A stretch of 64,000 nucleotides of DNA, taken from assembly GCA_021324935.1 (NCBI GenBank), contig JAJPIE010000028.1, forward strand, positions 1-64,000. Reading direction: 5' to 3'. The position numbers and the translations under genes were made by a program. Within the stretch, counting starts at the first letter, position 1, and each line of letters opens with the position of its first letter. Source of the stretch: Acidobacteriota bacterium. Lineage in GTDB: Bacteria; Acidobacteriota; Terriglobia; Acidiferrales; UBA7541. This document shows positions 1 to 7,352 of this stretch, one piece after another. Below the pieces are notes generated by a model, which did not search any database, was not told the origin of the DNA, and saw nothing but the letters and a program-made list of their open reading frames with translations.

Positions 1-629
1 CGAGCGGGCGCGAGGAGCGCTATTACGGGAAGAAGATTGTGGTGGCGACGGGATATTACGATTTGCCAAATGAACTGGGGGTGCCGGGCGAGCATCTGCC
101 GCATGTGAATCACTACTATACGGAGCCGCATCCCTTCTGGAGCCAGGATGTGGTGGTGATTGGCGGGAAAAATTCGGCGGTGGAATCGGCGCTGGATTTA
201 TACCGGAACGGGGCGCGGGTGACACTGGTGGTGCGAGGGAAGGAGCTGGGTGCTTCGCTGAAGTATTGGGTGCGGCCGGATATTGAGAACCGCATCAAGG
301 CGGGACAGATCCGTGCGATGTTTGGGGTACGTGTGAAGGAGTTTGTTCGCGAGGGAATCGTGGTGGAGAACGACGCGGGCGTGGAGGAGTTGAAGGCGCG
401 GCAAGTGTTCGCGCTGACGGGGTATCACCCGGATTATGGGTTCATCGAGGCGCTTGGGGTGCGGCTGGACAAGGAGAGCCGGCGACCGGCGATTGATGCG
501 AATACCCTGGAGAGCAACGTGCCGGGGATTTTTCTGGCTGGGGTGGTGATCGCGGGGAAGTACACGGGAGAGATTTTTATCGAGAATGGAAGATTTCACG
601 GGAAGCAGATTGTCGATGCGTTGAAGTGA
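1..629 (+). CDS. ypdA: YpdA-like FAD/NAD(P)-dependent disulfide reductase, 5' truncated by window edge
   Basis: The frame is open from base 3 to the TGA at 627-629, so the N-terminal FAD-binding part lies outside the window. The visible 208 codons start just before an ATGYYD motif, then show a second dinucleotide-binding motif (VIGGKNSAVESAL) as in NAD(P)H binding, and end with the FAD-contacting G(I/V)FLAGVV segment found at the end of thioredoxin-reductase-like flavoproteins. This fits the YpdA family, putative bacillithiol disulfide reductases. The family is well supported. The bacillithiol role is inferred from family membership only. Confidence 0.8.
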   Translation, partial: SGREERYYGKKIVVATGYYDLPNELGVPGEHLPHVNHYYTEPHPFWSQDVVVIGGKNSAVESALDLYRNGARVTLVVRGKELGASLKYWVRPDIENRIKAGQIRAMFGVRVKEFVREGIVVENDAGVEELKARQVFALTGYHPDYGFIEALGVRLDKESRRPAIDANTLESNVPGIFLAGVVIAGKYTGEIFIENGRFHGKQIVDALK

Positions 630-694
630 GTCTGGAAAACCGAAAATGGAAAAGAGAAAATAGTTGCGGCTGGGGTCTTGTGGATTGGGGAGTT

Positions 695-740
695 AGACAC
701 AGAGGCCGCGGAGGAAGAACACAGCGGGCACAGAGGAAAA
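695..740. repeat. Dispersed 'ACACAGAGGC' repeat, copy 1
   Basis: A purine-rich tract of the type ACACAGAGGCCGCGGAGG followed by GAAGAACACAG. Related tracts recur at 5316-5363, 9097-9136, 10111-10160, 14595-14625, 27121-27160 and 30091-30150. It lies in the leader of the cupin gene, so the in-frame upstream extension of that gene is repeat-derived. Confidence 0.7.
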
Positions 741-770
741 AGACAGAGAAGACGGAGAAGAGTGAGACAG

Positions 771-1166
771 ATGGCGGACCACGGATGGCCGGAGGAATTG
801 GATGCGCTGCGGGCCGCGGCGGCGTATCACACATTGATGATGGAGAATGAAGAAGTGCGCGTGCTGGAGACGCGGATACCGGTGGGACATACGGTACCGG
901 TGCACACGCATCGATGGCCGGGCGTGTACTACATCCAGAGTTGGAGCCACTTTGTGCGGCGCGATGCGGAGGGAAAGGTGCTGCTGGATACTCGAGGCGG
1001 AGCGGAAACGACGCCGGGGACTGCCGTGTGGAGCGAACCGCTGGGGCCGCATTCGGTGGAGAATGTTGGGACGAACGAGATTCGGATCGTTGCGGTAGAA
1101 GTGAAAGGCTCGGCGCGAGGCGGCTTGGATGGCACGATGGTGTTTGGTAGACTGGCAGAGCGTTAA
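771..1166 (+). CDS. Small cupin-fold protein
   Basis: A 131-residue single-domain protein. A short set of β-strands carries His and Glu residues (an HTVPVHTHRWPGV segment and a later GPHSVENVG segment) as expected for the two cupin motifs, so a metal-binding jelly-roll is likely. The ATG at 771 is chosen because the upstream in-frame extension back to 678 is made of the dispersed ACACAGAGGC repeat, and a purine-rich GGAGAAGAG lies before 771. The substrate cannot be told from the sequence. It sits between the YpdA-like gene and nuoI with no obvious link to either. Confidence 0.75.
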   Translation: MADHGWPEELDALRAAAAYHTLMMENEEVRVLETRIPVGHTVPVHTHRWPGVYYIQSWSHFVRRDAEGKVLLDTRGGAETTPGTAVWSEPLGPHSVENVGTNEIRIVAVEVKGSARGGLDGTMVFGRLAER

Positions 1167-1311
1167 ATTGCTTTTGATTTGGCGGGATTGAGGGCTCGCA
1201 AGGATGACAGGAGCAGAGGGCTGAAGGGTGGGTTCCTGGGCGGCGAGTGCGAAGGACCGCCGGTTCACGAAGAGGATGAAGGCGACAGAAGGCCAGCCTT
1301 AATTGGCGAAT

Positions 1312-1333
1312 GGACAGACTGAAGCCTGTGCTA
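1312..1333. repeat. Palindromic repeat family A, imperfect copy before nuoI
   Basis: Contains GACTGAAGCCTGTGCTAG, an imperfect form of the palindrome CACAGGCTGAAGCCTGTG seen intact at 8151, 17401 and 29574. It ends 12 bp before the nuoI start at 1346. Confidence 0.6.
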
Positions 1334-1345
1334 GCGAAGAGGAAT

Positions 1346-1825
1346 ATGGCTAACCTGATTGGGGAAGTAGCAGAGACAACCGTGGCGCTGGTGAAGGGGT
1401 TCGCGGTCACCTGGAAGAATATGTTTCGGAAGACGGTGACGGAGAATTACCCGGCCGAGCCGGTGCATTTCCAGCCGCGATATCGCGGGATCCACGTGCT
1501 GCACCGGGACGAGAACGGTCTGGAGAAATGCGTTGGATGCTTTTTGTGCGCAGCGGCATGCCCGTCGAACTGCATTTACATCGAGGCGGCGGAGAACACG
1601 GATGTAAACCGGATTTCGGCGGGCGAGCGCTTCGCCAAGGTTTATAACATCGATTATTCGCGGTGTATTTTCTGCGGATATTGCGTGGAAGCTTGCCCGA
1701 CGGACGCGATCACGCACGGACACGGATTTGAACTGGCGACATACGATATCAACTCGCTGGTCTACCGGAAGGAACAGATGCTGGAAAAGCCGGGAGGGGA
1801 ACTGCCTGCGATTCAGAGGGTTTGA
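1346..1825 (+). CDS. nuoI: NADH-quinone oxidoreductase subunit I (2x[4Fe-4S])
   Basis: A 159-residue protein with the two ferredoxin-type clusters of complex I subunit I: CVGCFLCAAACP and, about 45 residues later, CIFCGYCVEACP. These bind the N6a and N6b clusters that pass electrons toward the quinone site. The N-terminal amphipathic part (FAVTWKNMF) and the total length match the family. The ATG at 1346 is preferred to 1310 because the upstream stretch is the family A repeat and GAAGAGGA lies just before 1346. No other nuo gene is in the window, so this copy is separated from a full nuo operon. A terminator follows it. Confidence 0.92.
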   Translation: MANLIGEVAETTVALVKGFAVTWKNMFRKTVTENYPAEPVHFQPRYRGIHVLHRDENGLEKCVGCFLCAAACPSNCIYIEAAENTDVNRISAGERFAKVYNIDYSRCIFCGYCVEACPTDAITHGHGFELATYDINSLVYRKEQMLEKPGGELPAIQRV

Positions 1826-1865
1826 TTGGAAAATAGAAATTGGAAAATTGAAAAGAGACGTTGGA

Positions 1866-1899
1866 CGGCGCGGACTTTGGTTCGCGCCGTTTTTGTTTT
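1866..1899 (+). terminator. Rho-independent terminator after nuoI
   Basis: A perfect 7-bp stem, CGGCGCG (1866-1872) with CGCGCCG (1883-1889), a 10-nt loop and the T-rich tract TTTTTGTTTT. The same stem recurs at 14552-14582. Confidence 0.8.
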
Positions 1900-2412
1900 G
1901 GATGGGAGAAAACAGCAGACAGCGAGCGGTGATGAGGAGAGAGCGAAGCGAAGTGGACAGGGGGTAAGAGCGTGTTGCGATTTTCGCTTGTTACATCATC
2001 GCTCCGCTTGGAGCCGGAAACGGCGGGACGGTGCGGCGGGGATGACAATTTGACTGATATGTTGCGGTTGAAATCGAGGGGGTGGAAAGAATGATCGGGG
2101 AAAGAGGGAGCGATGGGTTAGCGTGGACGTGTGACTTCGGGAGGGAGGCGGTGTGAGAGTCTTATAGGAAATATACAGGGTCCAAGACAGAACTTTGCCG
2201 GAGCGAGGTTCTGGAGGCGAGTGATGGTCTTGGATCGAGGCGCGGCGGACGCGCAGAGGGTTGAAGCGGCGGAGGTATCGCCGCAGTTGAGGTATCGGGG
2301 ACGCATAACAGCAGAGTTTCGAAGCACACCTTTCCGCCCAGCCGAAAGGCACGCTGCGCTGGACGATTTGCAAAAAAATCAGGCGAACACCACGCGAAAC
2401 GCGGGAGAAAAC
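1900..2412. other. Non-coding stretch, no convincing gene
   Basis: Open frames exist on both strands, but their products are Arg/Pro/Ser-rich and show no family resemblance. I see no tRNA, terminator or strong promoter here. Confidence 0.5.
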
Positions 2413-2775
2413 TCAGCCGCGAGTGCGCGGGGCGGGCGGACGAACGATGCGATCCGCCAAAAAGTTATGGGACGCAGCGTGGCCGTTGCGGGGAGCCACG
2501 GGAGGCTCGGCGGGCTGCGACTCGGGATCGGAGGCGCGGACGCTGCGTTCGCGCTGCTCGATGAGCCAGCGCGCGACCATGGCGTTGGCGTTTTCGTCGA
2601 GGTATTGGTCCAGCAGGGAAGAGATTTCTTTGCGCAAATTGGCAGCGTGTCCGAGGCGGCTCAATTCATAACTCTGAAGGGTGTTCCGGGAAGCGGTGAG
2701 AAGGAACTCCCAAGGCGGTTGGGTGCGGTGGTTGGTCACGGGGATCTCCGGTATTACGTTGGTAACGTATTGCAT
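2413..2775 (-). CDS. Conserved-looking small protein, unknown function
   Basis: A 120-residue protein starting at the ATG at 2775. A longer in-frame extension to 3150 runs antisense to the winged-HTH gene and is rejected. The N-terminal two thirds have normal amino-acid use and a predicted helical core (residues about 30-75, with LRKEISSLLDQYLDENANAMVARW in two overlapping helices). The C-terminal third is Pro/Arg-rich and probably disordered. I do not recognise the family. It is transcribed away from the small phage-type genes on the plus strand, and an inverted repeat TACGTT-GGT-AACGTA (2755-2769) lies within its first codons. Confidence 0.5.
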   Translation of the reverse strand: MQYVTNVIPEIPVTNHRTQPPWEFLLTASRNTLQSYELSRLGHAANLRKEISSLLDQYLDENANAMVARWLIEQRERSVRASDPESQPAEPPVAPRNGHAASHNFLADRIVRPPAPRTRG

Positions 2776-2841
2776 GGGTACAGTACAGCCAAGGATTCTA
2801 TAATTACTAGTCATAGAGGAGTACACAGCCTGTGGAAAGCT

Positions 2842-2982
2842 GTGGAAAACGGCGTGGTGTCCCCGGAGGCGTGCAGCGGATGCGGGGGGGATTACGAGGA
2901 TCCGGATTGGAGCCGGTGGGAGGAGGAGGAGTTCGAGGGGAAAGAGGAGGAGGCGGGAGATGAGCCTGGAAGCGGGGAGTGA
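2842..2982 (+). CDS. Possible small acidic CxxC protein
   Basis: A GTG-initiated frame of 46 codons with a CSGCGGDYEDPDWSRW segment followed by a Glu-rich tail. The CxxC and acidic composition look protein-like rather than random. Its 3' end overlaps the start of the winged-HTH gene at 2960, compatible with translational coupling. A TATAAT hexamer lies at 2799-2804 but has no clear -35. The start codon is uncertain because the frame stays open far upstream without an ATG near a ribosome site. Low confidence. Confidence 0.25.
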   Translation: MENGVVSPEACSGCGGDYEDPDWSRWEEEEFEGKEEEAGDEPGSGE

Positions 2983-3265
2983 AACCACCATGATTGCGGC
3001 GCCGATGGAGATGCAAGCGTTTCCCGTGAAGGACAAGCGGCCGACGCAGCGGGAGGTTCTGCTGCATGTGCTGCGGATTGCGGCGCAGTACGAGACCTGG
3101 GTGACTCTGGCGGAGCTGGCGGATAAGACCAGGTTTCCACCGGCGAGCATTTCGGCGCAACTGCGCCACTTGCGGAAAGAGAAATACGGGGCGTGGAAAG
3201 TGGAGCGGAGGAAGAGGGAGTGGGTGACGAAGGAATTGGTGTGGGAGTACAGATTGGGAGTTTAA
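2960..3265 (+). CDS. Winged helix-turn-helix protein, phage-type
   Basis: A 101-residue protein. Residues about 30-95 form a predicted winged HTH: REVLLHVLRIAAQYETWVTLAELADKT, then a recognition helix PPASISAQLRHLRKE and a wing KYGAWKVERRKREW. Such small HTH proteins occur among the early or regulatory genes of phages, and this one is followed by another phage-type gene at 3390. A DNA-binding role is inferred. The target is unknown. A second in-frame Met at codon 11 is an alternative start. Confidence 0.6.
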   Translation: MSLEAGSETTMIAAPMEMQAFPVKDKRPTQREVLLHVLRIAAQYETWVTLAELADKTRFPPASISAQLRHLRKEKYGAWKVERRKREWVTKELVWEYRLGV

Positions 3266-3389
3266 GAAGGGAACGGAGAAAAAAGCGCGGAGGGGTTTCG
3301 GGTCGGGCGGGGGAGAGCGGGCGATCTGGGAGGAGCGGCGCCGGCCGGAAGAGCGGTCTCAAGCGAACGCAGTCCAAGAGGAGGGGGAG

Positions 3390-3788
3390 ATGAGCGTGAA
3401 GCCGGAGCTAGCGTTTGATGTTTGCTGGGAAGTGTATCGGGGGGCGCGGGAGGTGATGGAGGCGAAGCGGGGGGTTGCGGCGCTGAACCTGGAGATGGAG
3501 ATGAAGTATGCGTGGCGGCCGGATTTGCGGCCGAAGATGAAGGATTGGGTGGCGGATTTTGCGCTGGCCGGGCAGGCGGCGCTGGAGAGTCCGGATTGCG
3601 CTTCGCGGATGGTGATGTTCCGGCTGTATTACCTGGGTCTGGCGCCTTATGAGCGGGCGCGGCATTTTCTGGGGTTGAGCGAACGCGGGTGGGTGAACTG
3701 GTCGGAGGAGATCCGGAAGAAGTGCGGTGCGGAGATTTTGCGGAGGGGGATGTTTCCGCCGAGGAAGTATTTTGGTGGAATGGAGTAA
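3390..3788 (+). CDS. Phage-type hypothetical protein, possible late-gene regulator
   Basis: A 132-residue protein with a good ribosome site (GAGGGGGAG) before ATG 3390. It is mostly helical. Residues about 75-125 (MFRLYYLGLAPYERARHFLGL, then SERGWVNWSEEIRKKCG) look like a sigma-region-4 or HTH arrangement as in phage late activators or antiterminators, but I cannot assign a family with confidence. It follows the winged-HTH gene in the same direction, ahead of the virion locus. Equally it may be an unrelated accessory protein. Confidence 0.45.
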   Translation: MSVKPELAFDVCWEVYRGAREVMEAKRGVAALNLEMEMKYAWRPDLRPKMKDWVADFALAGQAALESPDCASRMVMFRLYYLGLAPYERARHFLGLSERGWVNWSEEIRKKCGAEILRRGMFPPRKYFGGME

Positions 3789-3811
3789 AGAGCCCCGGCA
3801 TAGTGCAGTTG

Positions 3812-4270
3812 TCAGTTATCGATCTCTAATTTCGATTCAGTCGAATGCAGGCGGGTAGCGACAAGCCATTGGAGGCAATGAAGACTCAAGAGGACGCAAG
3901 ATATGCAGGCAGACCAAATGAAACAGTACCGAAAATGGTCGAGTACGTGTGCAGCGCCTGTTAGCTTTGAGCTTTCAATGCTCACGTAGCCGTCCAACGC
4001 CAGAACAGAGATACAGAACCAGAAGCCAAACAATGTGAACAAGTGAAGCTGGCGAAGCGAGGCGAGGGTGCGGTCAAGTCTACCGACAGAGTGCGATCCG
4101 ATAGGTGTGTTGACCTCTCGAGCGATAGCCCGCGCAGCCACTAGCACGACTGCTGAGCTGTAAAGAGTTTTGGTCGTAACGGCCGCAAGGAACAGGAAGA
4201 ATAGTTTTCCCAGGAAAGGAAGCGCCGTCCACGCTGATCCAAGGTCGATTTCCTTTATCAGGATAAACAA
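3812..4270 (-). CDS. Hypothetical integral membrane protein
   Basis: A 152-residue protein with three to four hydrophobic segments: about residues 14-50 (two passes, including GKLFFLFLAAVTTKTL), 73-95 (LFTLFGFWFCISVLALDGYV) and 112-138 (FIWSACISCVLLSLHCLQWL). Its base composition is visibly more AT-rich than its neighbours, which suggests a different origin. There is no recognisable catalytic motif. It lies on the opposite strand between a phage-type gene and the MOSC gene. Confidence 0.6.
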   Translation of the reverse strand: MFILIKEIDLGSAWTALPFLGKLFFLFLAAVTTKTLYSSAVVLVAARAIAREVNTPIGSHSVGRLDRTLASLRQLHLFTLFGFWFCISVLALDGYVSIESSKLTGAAHVLDHFRYCFIWSACISCVLLSLHCLQWLVATRLHSTESKLEIDN

Positions 4271-4337
4271 CCTTCTTAATTAGACACCGCGCTGGGATAG
4301 AGTCGAGGAAGAAGGCGCCCACCTACGAGGGCAGCCG

Positions 4338-5189
4338 TTATAAGAGGTGGAGGGGGTCGCCGAGGCGGAGGAATTTGCCGCACTCGGAGGGGGCGATGCG
4401 GGTGTTGGTGGACATGCGGTAGAAATGGTCGAAGCGCTCGCGAGGGGACCACGGGGGCAAGGTGGATTCGCGGAGCTGGGTGAAGCGTTTCTGGAAGCCG
4501 TCGAGGTTTTCGGCGGTGATGGGATTGCGCGGAGGGACGGGGCAACGAGCGCAGGGATTGCTGCCCTCGAAATGAACGTCGCCGATGCGGAAACGGATGA
4601 CGCTGCGTTCGCTTTCGCCGAAGAGCTGATCTTCCCAGAAGGCAGGGACGCCATCGACTTCGAGGGTGGCGCGGAAGCGGAGGCGGGCTTCGTCGAGGGA
4701 GATGCCGGGGAAGTCCTGGGGCAGTGGAGAAAACTCCTCGCGTGCGTTCGGCGTAAACCAATCGGAAACGGCCTGGAGGGAAGCGGTGGAGATGATTGTG
4801 GGGCCGTTGGCGATGGTGTCGTCGGGGAACCCGCCTTCGGAAAAGCGGACGATGATTTGCTGCTCGAAGAAGACGCTGAACCATTCGGCGGCGTCTTCGT
4901 AAGCCTGGGGGAAGGCGAAGGTGCGCGTAGGGATGCCGCGGCGGTCACCGGGGACGGAGAGGGTCACGCAGCGAAGGTCGGGAGAATAGTTGGCGCGGAT
5001 GAGATGGATGGCGGGGGTGCGCTTGCCGTTGACCCATTTGCCGTCGACGGAATAGAGAGCCCAGGCGCGATCGAGGGCGAGTCCTCCCGAGGGGGAGATG
5101 CGGGCTTCGGAGACGGAGAAGGGATCGAGCGATTTGATGGGATGCAGGCGGATGCCGGCAAGGCGAGGAGCGACCGTCGACGGGGGCAT
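4338..5189 (-). CDS. MOSC domain protein (MOSC N-terminal β-barrel plus MOSC domain)
   Basis: A 283-residue protein. Residues 1-110 match the MOSC N-terminal β-barrel (GIRLHPIKSLDPFSV, LDRAWALYSVDGKWVNGK). The rest is the MOSC domain with the conserved Cys segment NPCARCPVPPRNP. MOSC proteins bind molybdenum cofactor or carry sulfur for it. The YcbX/YiiM-type relatives act in detoxification of N-hydroxylated compounds. Length fits the family. The substrate cannot be told. It is the leftmost gene of a minus-strand pair, with the GYD gene about 500 bp upstream and a candidate structured RNA between them. Confidence 0.85.
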   Translation of the reverse strand: MPPSTVAPRLAGIRLHPIKSLDPFSVSEARISPSGGLALDRAWALYSVDGKWVNGKRTPAIHLIRANYSPDLRCVTLSVPGDRRGIPTRTFAFPQAYEDAAEWFSVFFEQQIIVRFSEGGFPDDTIANGPTIISTASLQAVSDWFTPNAREEFSPLPQDFPGISLDEARLRFRATLEVDGVPAFWEDQLFGESERSVIRFRIGDVHFEGSNPCARCPVPPRNPITAENLDGFQKRFTQLRESTLPPWSPRERFDHFYRMSTNTRIAPSECGKFLRLGDPLHLL

Positions 5190-5315
5190 GGAAAGAGTTT
5201 AGCAAAGAAGAGGAAGTAATGAAGGAAAGAGGTAGGAAAGCGATGAAGATTCCCAGTTGAGCTGGATCGGGAGTGAGATCCTGATGAGCATGTGGGAAGG
5301 CTTCAGAGTGGACTG

Positions 5316-5363
5316 AACACAGAGACCGCAGAGGAAGAACAGAGAGGCTTAGAGAAGAAGAAC
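5316..5363. repeat. Dispersed 'ACACAGAGGC' repeat, copy 2
   Basis: ACACAGAGACCGCAGAGG with a GAAGAACAGAGAGG continuation, upstream of the MOSC gene. The same family as the copy at 695. Confidence 0.65.
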
Positions 5364-5450
5364 TTGGCCCAGGATCGCAAGCGGGCAACCTTACAAACCC
5401 CTTTTGGGCTGCGGGCCGGGCAAGCAGGACAAGGTATGGTTCATGAAGGA

Positions 5451-5650
5451 GGGGGCGCAGGGCGATCCTCTCCTTATCATCAGCGGCCGCGCCCCCTGAC
5501 GCCGGGTTCATTCTGGAGAGACGCTATCGGGTGCGGTAAAGCGATGGGAAACCGCTCCCGGCCAGAGCGAGTAAGAAGGCACGGCACATCGCTCCGTGCG
5601 GCCTCTGGCTGAATCCGGCGTTTATGCTCCCCGGGATACTGAAGGGGAGC
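5451..5650. ncRNA. Candidate structured RNA, strand undetermined
   Basis: Within a 500-bp gene-free gap, nested complementary segments can be read by eye. GGGGGCGC (5451-5458) pairs with 5489-5496. A 12-bp closing helix 5499-5510 pairs with 5610-5621 (one G-U). Inside it are hairpin 5528-5537/5551-5560 (CGGG-T-GCGGT with ACCGC-T-CCCG), helix 5561-5567/5603-5609 and its inner hairpin 5579-5584/5594-5599. A further 7-bp hairpin, 5626-5632/5644-5650, follows. No known family (RNase P, tmRNA, SRP, common riboswitches) fits. Random GC-rich DNA rarely gives so many consistent helices. Confidence 0.4.
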
Positions 5651-5692
5651 GGATGTCCAGAAATTGCGACCTCCTTTCAGATCGAGTGGTAA

Positions 5693-6046
5693 TCAGGAAT
5701 GGGAAGCAGCGGCGTGGGCGGCCGCGGCACGCGCCGGATGGCGCGAGGAAGAGGTTTCCAGGATTGGTTCGGAGGCTTCCGGCAGGGGAAGCAAAGGGTA
5801 GGTATGGATACTGGCAATGGCTCCTCCCTGGGAGAAGACCACGGCGATGTCCGAGAGAGAGACGTCCTGAGGGAATTCGGAGATAACGAGGACATCAAAG
5901 GGGCCAAGGGTGAAAAAGGAGGACTTGATGTGTCCGCCAAGTTTTTCGATGGGGGCGCGGATGGCTTCGTAGCGGTCATGGGAATCGCTAAGAAGGCGTT
6001 TACGGGCATCGGTTGTGTAGCTGACTTGATGGCAATAGAAGGACAT
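5693..6046 (-). CDS. GYD domain protein
   Basis: A 117-residue protein whose first 95 residues match the GYD family: a ferredoxin-like α/β fold with RKRLLSDSHDRYEAIRAPIEKLGG and then the hallmark GPFDVLVISEFPQDVSL. GYD proteins are small stress-related or unknown proteins related to dimeric α+β barrels. The last 20 residues are Ala/His-rich and poorly conserved-looking. The start at ATG 6046 has no strong ribosome site. It is the likely upstream partner of the MOSC gene on the same strand. Confidence 0.75.
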   Translation of the reverse strand: MSFYCHQVSYTTDARKRLLSDSHDRYEAIRAPIEKLGGHIKSSFFTLGPFDVLVISEFPQDVSLSDIAVVFSQGGAIASIHTYPLLPLPEASEPILETSSSRHPARAAAAHAAASHS

Positions 6047-6225
6047 GCGTTGCCACTTTCTTGGGGGAGGGCTGCACTATTTCACGGTGCGCCTCGGGAA
6101 TAGCCATGTCAAGAGCGAAAGAAAGAGGAAAGTGGGGCTCAGCGAGTGTTTCCCGACAGCCAAACGTTGGATGCGGCTGAGGGGAGAGGGATTAAATAAA
6201 TTTTAAGAGAGGCCGAATATTTCTC

Positions 6226-6253
6226 TTGACATTAAGTAATTCTGTGGTATACT
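6226..6253 (+). promoter_or_regulatory. Strong sigma-70 type promoter
   Basis: TTGACA at 6226-6231 and TATACT at 6248-6253 with a 16-bp spacer. The expected start is near 6260. It points into the virion locus, but a terminator follows about 20 bp after the predicted start. Confidence 0.75.
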
Positions 6254-6276
6254 TATGAGCGTAGAGAAGTGTGAGC

Positions 6277-6304
6277 AGCCCCGGCAATGTGCCGGGGCTT
6301 TTTT
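6277..6304 (+). terminator. Rho-independent terminator or attenuator directly after the promoter
   Basis: A perfect 10-bp stem, AGCCCCGGCA (6277-6286) with TGCCGGGGCT (6290-6299), a 3-nt loop and TTTTTT. With the promoter at 6226 it defines a transcript of about 45 nt unless read through. Confidence 0.85.
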
Positions 6305-6459
6305 GATTTAAGGCAGACGTGATGAAGCAAGGAAGTAATGAAGTAAAGATCCAAAGGCGGAACGAATTTGACCGGGTGCGCGACTGATTCAGGTTCAGGG
6401 AAGCTATCGAACCAGACATCGGATGCCTAGGACCAGAAAAACGGGGGGAAAGAAGAGGA

Positions 6460-6876
6460 ATGGTGACGCAATGGAAATTGATGGTTGGTATGGCGGTCCT
6501 GGCGCTGCTTGCGGGAGCTGCGGTGGGAGCGGGATCGCAGCATACGGTGGCGGTGACGCTGAATTATGACTTCAGCGTGGACAACGCATGCAGCACGACG
6601 GTGACGACCGGGTGCGTGAAGCAATTCAACATTTATGACATAACGGGCGGCGGGACGCCGGTGAAACTGTTTTCGGTTCCGGCGCCGAGCGGGGCGAGTT
6701 CGGCGGTGACGGGAATAGCGGGAACGAGCGGGCCCGTGACGTTGAAGGCCGGCGTGCATACCTTCGCAGCGACGGCGCAGATGGCGGATGGGACGGAATC
6801 AAGCCCAAACGGATCTACTGCTACTGCAACGGTCGCGCCCAGTTCGCCTGCAAGCTTTAGCGTGAGCGTGGAGTAG
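6460..6876 (+). CDS. Secreted β-sandwich protein (Fn3-like), unknown role
   Basis: A 138-residue protein with a clear Sec signal peptide (LMVGMAVLALLAGAAVGAG, cleavage near residue 25). The mature part is Thr/Ser/Val-rich with alternating strands (HTVAVTLNYDFSVD, QFNIYDITGGGTPVKLF, VHTFAATAQMADGTES), as in fibronectin type III-like domains. The ribosome site GAAAGAAGAGG precedes ATG 6460. It is the first gene behind the 6226 promoter and leads into the virion locus. It could be a surface or host-range protein, or a host gene next to the phage genes. Confidence 0.6.
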   Translation: MVTQWKLMVGMAVLALLAGAAVGAGSQHTVAVTLNYDFSVDNACSTTVTTGCVKQFNIYDITGGGTPVKLFSVPAPSGASSAVTGIAGTSGPVTLKAGVHTFAATAQMADGTESSPNGSTATATVAPSSPASFSVSVE

Positions 6877-7064
6877 CAGAAGAGGGCCCTCAGGAAAAAG
6901 AGATCCGTAATCGGAAAAGAGAGGTCGTGTCCGCTGGGAGCGGCTCCGTCGAGGGTGGCCAGGAGCGACAGCCGGAAACCTGCCAAAGTCCCGAGGGGAA
7001 AGGAAGCCACAGGGTTACTTAGCAGGTGCACAGACAAGAGTGCCTGTGCCATTCCAGAGAAAAC

Positions 7065-7307
7065 ATGCAGAGATGCTGGGCGTATCGGCCGATCGCGGGG
7101 AGCAAGACGGCGTGGGTGTCGTGTGCGCGGCCAGTTGAGGAAGGCGGAAAGTACTGCGAAGCACATGGGACGGCGCTGACGGGGGCGCTGCTGGGGACAT
7201 TGATGCATTTAGAGGTTGGGAGAAGTAAACGAGGAAAAAGGTTGGAGGAAAGAAGGCGGCGTAAAGCCGCCCCTACAAAGGGAGCCGGACGGCAAGAATG
7301 CGGTTAA
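7065..7307 (+). CDS. Small Cys/His protein with repeat-derived C-terminus
   Basis: An 80-residue protein starting at ATG 7065. The in-frame extension to 7026 is a variant family A repeat. Residues 1-45 contain three Cys and one His in a spacing compatible with one zinc site (QRCWAYRP, VSCARPVEEGGKYCEAHG). The last 20 residues are encoded by a family B palindrome (7255-7277) and are therefore repeat-derived. The function is unknown. The position ahead of the terminase genes suggests a phage accessory protein. Confidence 0.5.
   Translation: MQRCWAYRPIAGSKTAWVSCARPVEEGGKYCEAHGTALTGALLGTLMHLEVGRSKRGKRLEERRRRKAAPTKGAGRQECG
7255..7277. repeat. Palindromic repeat family B
   Basis: GGCGGCGTAAAGCCGCCCCT, an inverted repeat of the GGCGGC...GCCGCC type followed by ACAAA. 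Related elements are at 14633, 16171, 17545, 28167, 41711 and 46205. It forms the 3' coding end of the 7065 gene. Confidence 0.65.
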
Positions 7308-7352
7308 TGGCGGTGTAACGAAGGTGGGCGGGCAACGCAGGAGGTGGAGGAA

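Larger units (their letters stand above)
6047..6459. other. Intergenic region with a promoter and terminator only
   Basis: Apart from the promoter at 6226 and the terminator at 6277, nothing else is recognisable. The region separates the minus-strand GYD gene from the plus-strand virion locus. Confidence 0.5.

Noticed and set aside
577..1410. 277-codon minus-strand frame across the cupin and nuoI starts
   Set aside because: Pro/Ser-rich translation of repeats and antisense sequence, no start signal.
2826..2851. Replication origin from two DnaA-box-like nonamers
   Set aside because: Only two imperfect boxes, no AT-rich unwinding region and no replication gene nearby.
2413..3150. The longer 245-codon form of the minus-strand gene
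   Set aside because: Codons before 2775 run antisense to the winged-HTH gene and have no protein-like character.
5451..5650. RNase P RNA or 6S RNA in the gap
   Set aside because: A few strings (GGGTGCGGTAA, CGCAAGCGGGC) recall these RNAs, but the universal core motifs are missing.
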